Origin: Protonemura montana
Lineage: Eukaryota > Arthropoda > Insecta > Plecoptera > Nemouridae
Direction: 5' to 3'
Length of the DNA: 64,000 nucleotides
Assembly: GCA_947568835.1 (NCBI GenBank)
Contig: OX387603.1
Location: 18,686,651-18,750,650 of the forward strand
Numbering within the stretch: position 1 is the first letter of the stretch; every line of letters begins with the position of its first letter. Position numbers and translations under genes: made by a program. Of the stretch, positions 62,088-64,000 are shown one piece after another. The notes under the pieces are model-generated. The model was not told the DNA's origin. It did not search any database and saw only the letters and a program-made list of their open reading frames with translations.

Positions 62088-64000
62088 TTACCTAGATCCT
62101 AACAAGCTCCGTCTCCGATGAGATTTCCGTTCTCGCTGAGCCATGTATTCTCTCCGTCGTACGCTGGATCTTAATTCTAGGATGTGATTTATTTTCTGGA
62201 TGATGTTTTCGCACGTTTGTTGGTCTGACTCGAAGTCGTGGTGCTTGAATGTAGTTGGCGATGACGAATTTAGCTGCAGTGAGCTGGCTTGCTCAGTGAT
62301 TAGAGATGCAGACTGGTGATAAACTAAACGAAACGTTGCTCGACTACTCGACTTAATGTCGGCCAAGTCGCAAGCTACGACACTGTCCATGTCATAACTG
62401 ACTGCCTTTTGTCGGTTCCAGAATTTAGCGCTAACTTTTTGCTGAACTATTGGATCAATTTCTATCTTTTCACCGGAAATACCTGTAATATAAAAGAAAC
62501 TGTGTTTTTTATTGTAAATTTATCATAACCACCACTAAAAATTCAAACAAGCAAATCAACATTGAAGGTTGTTCACTTGTTAAACCAAACATATTTATCT
62601 TATGCTATAAGCCTATAACATCTACAAAGATCACACTGTACAGCGATATTGCTATCAGACATAGGAAGTTACAACTTAGATTTCACCAATCAATGCAGAG
62701 AATGGTATGGCAGGTAACTGAGTGAATGCTGGACTGTTCTTTTTTTTTTTCTTAATATCTTAATTTAAAAACTGGGATGAATTCTAAATTTCTTACAATT
62801 AAGAAAATAAGATATTGAAAAGTGTTAAATTGAGTTGAAAAAAAAACGTTTGTTTAACCTACTCCAGTTTAGGTAATTGTATCTTTCTCTTTCCTGTTCC
62901 CCAGTATTCAACAAATATATTATATTTTCTCACCTAAATTTATTTCTGTTTTTGTCCTGACTTTGTTTATTATATAAACACGATATGATTGGTACAGAGG
63001 CGCTTCCATCGCAGTCATATGACCTTTCATGCGAAGCAAATCTTCATTTTCTTGAGTTAAAGCTGGAAATTAACAAAACGTTAGTTTTACTTTTAACTAA
63101 AAAATAATGTCTTTCTTTCTGTTCCTAGCATGAAATGAACTAAACAATTGCAATTTTCATCCTTACAGTGATAATTGCAGAAGTCAAATTCTTATTATTT
63201 ATCTGAAAGTTGGGGGAATGGGCAGGGGGAGAGATGCTGGAAAAATGAACAACCAAACCAGTACAAGAACCCAGGACCTTTGAGGTGCCAGTCAGGTGCT
63301 TTAACAACTAAGCTGTCCAGGCAAACAAGATTCCAGCCTCGTGGGGCGGGATAAGAGGTTTGTTTGGGACTCTATGTTGGCTACACGTAAAAAAAACAAC
63401 ATATATGTTATCCAAATTTCCTTGCATTAAAAAAACTGTAATCTTCAATCACTTTCACTACCCAGCCAAGAACTTACTACTTTAAGCTTTAATCTCCATA
63501 ATGTTAGTGCACACATACCTTTGGTTTTAGCACTTTCCTCTTGTGCTTCTGCGTTTTCGTCACGGCTCTTGAAAATGGGGAAGCATTCATCTAATTTTCT
63601 CTCCATCTCTTTTTCTTGTCTTTCAACAAGAGCAAGAAACGTGAACCCAAATTTCCCAACGTTTTCTTTTGCTTCCAAACAAGGGAAGTCCCAATCAACT
63701 TCACCGTCGTCTTCTGCTATGTACAAGCCATAGTACTCAACACTGTCTCTAAAAGGGTAATGCAAGATTCACAATTAACATTATCTTTGTGAACTTGTTA
63801 AAGATACTGAAGAGAAACCTACCAGCAGCTTACAGCCTAACCTGGCCTAATGCAATTTACAAAATCTTTCAATAATATTGATATGGCATCAATTATGGCC
63901 CATACCTGTAAATGTATTAACTATTTGTTACTCATACTAGAGACATTTAAAAAAAATGTTAGCCATTATTTGTATCTTTAGTACCTATCAATCATGGTGC
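62088..64000 (-). CDS. MAPKAP1: TORC2 subunit SIN1 (MAPKAP1), 3' part
   Basis: Exons in view: 64000-63985 (edge, partial), 63748-63519, 63062-62934, 62482-62088 (stop TAA). The gene continues beyond the window. SIN1 is an essential TORC2 scaffold that recruits AKT/SGK. The first full exon has the end of the CRIM domain (YIAEDDGEVDWDFPCLEAKE, KFGFTFLALVE). The last two form the PH domain and tail: LGISGEKIEIDP, KFWNRQKAVSYD, ACDLADIKSSSRATFRLVY, FESDQQTCENIIQKINHILE and a basic end REYMAQRERKSHRRR. Between CRIM and PH there are only about 60 charged residues; the Ras-binding domain of human SIN1 is not seen. Confidence 0.93.
63260..63322 (-). repeat. tRNA-Ala-like SINE head in SIN1 intron
   Basis: On the minus strand, GCCTGGACAGCTTAGTTGTT, AAAGCACCTGACTGGCACC and a B-box-like GGGTTCTTGTACTGG follow tRNA order, with the same CACCTGACTGGCA core as the unit at 54330. 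The stems are degenerate. It lies inside the SIN1 intron between 63519 and 63062, clear of splice sites. Confidence 0.65.

Overview
The window is nuclear DNA of an animal. It has spliced genes with GT-AG introns, is AT-rich outside exons, and carries LINEs, SINEs and MITE-like foldbacks. The gene set (ENOX, UNC-45, ADAT2, SPIDR, MTMR2, SLC44/CTL, SIN1) is metazoan. The single UNC-45, the large repeat-rich introns and the mobile elements suggest an invertebrate, most likely an arthropod. The species cannot be fixed from sequence alone. All families were recognised by eye from remembered protein features. Exon borders were worked out by hand, and the phases agree across every junction of each gene model.

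Bases 1-13,208 are an accessory block of nested mobile DNA. First comes a foldback segment (1-1495) with several tRNA-like fragments. Then comes a composite of about 9.3 kb (1703-11034) bounded by the same 10-bp direct repeat. It contains two inverted arms of about 2.4 kb, SINEs with a 5S-rRNA-like head inside the arms, an intact endonuclease-reverse transcriptase LINE in the loop, and a truncated hAT/ZMYM-type transposase start next to the right end. Beyond it lie tRNA-like repeats and a gypsy-type integrase relic.

Bases 13,209-26,489 hold two minus-strand genes. One is ENOX (11 coding exons; a 174-bp tandem repeat sits in one intron). The other is UNC-45 (2 exons; a heat-shock element lies just upstream). 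A LINE relic lies between them.

Bases 28,444-39,824 hold ADAT2 (+, one exon), SPIDR (-, 6 exons with one of 3.7 kb) and MTMR2 (+, 9 exons). SPIDR and MTMR2 are divergent over about 600 bp. Bases 42,910-58,373 hold a choline-transporter-like gene of the SLC44 family (-, 13 exons, first intron 6.8 kb filled with repeats).

Bases 60,274-64,000 hold a small four-exon gene (+; a possible DSN1 kinetochore subunit, low certainty). It converges on the 3' part of the TORC2 subunit SIN1/MAPKAP1 (-), which runs off the right edge. There is no operon-like logic. The neighbours are unrelated housekeeping genes for chaperoning, tRNA editing, DNA repair, lipid phosphatase, transport and TOR signalling. The most unusual material is the nested foldback/5S-SINE block, the intronic 174-bp array, the repeated SP-I/L motifs in SPIDR, and the apparent lack of a Ras-binding domain in SIN1.
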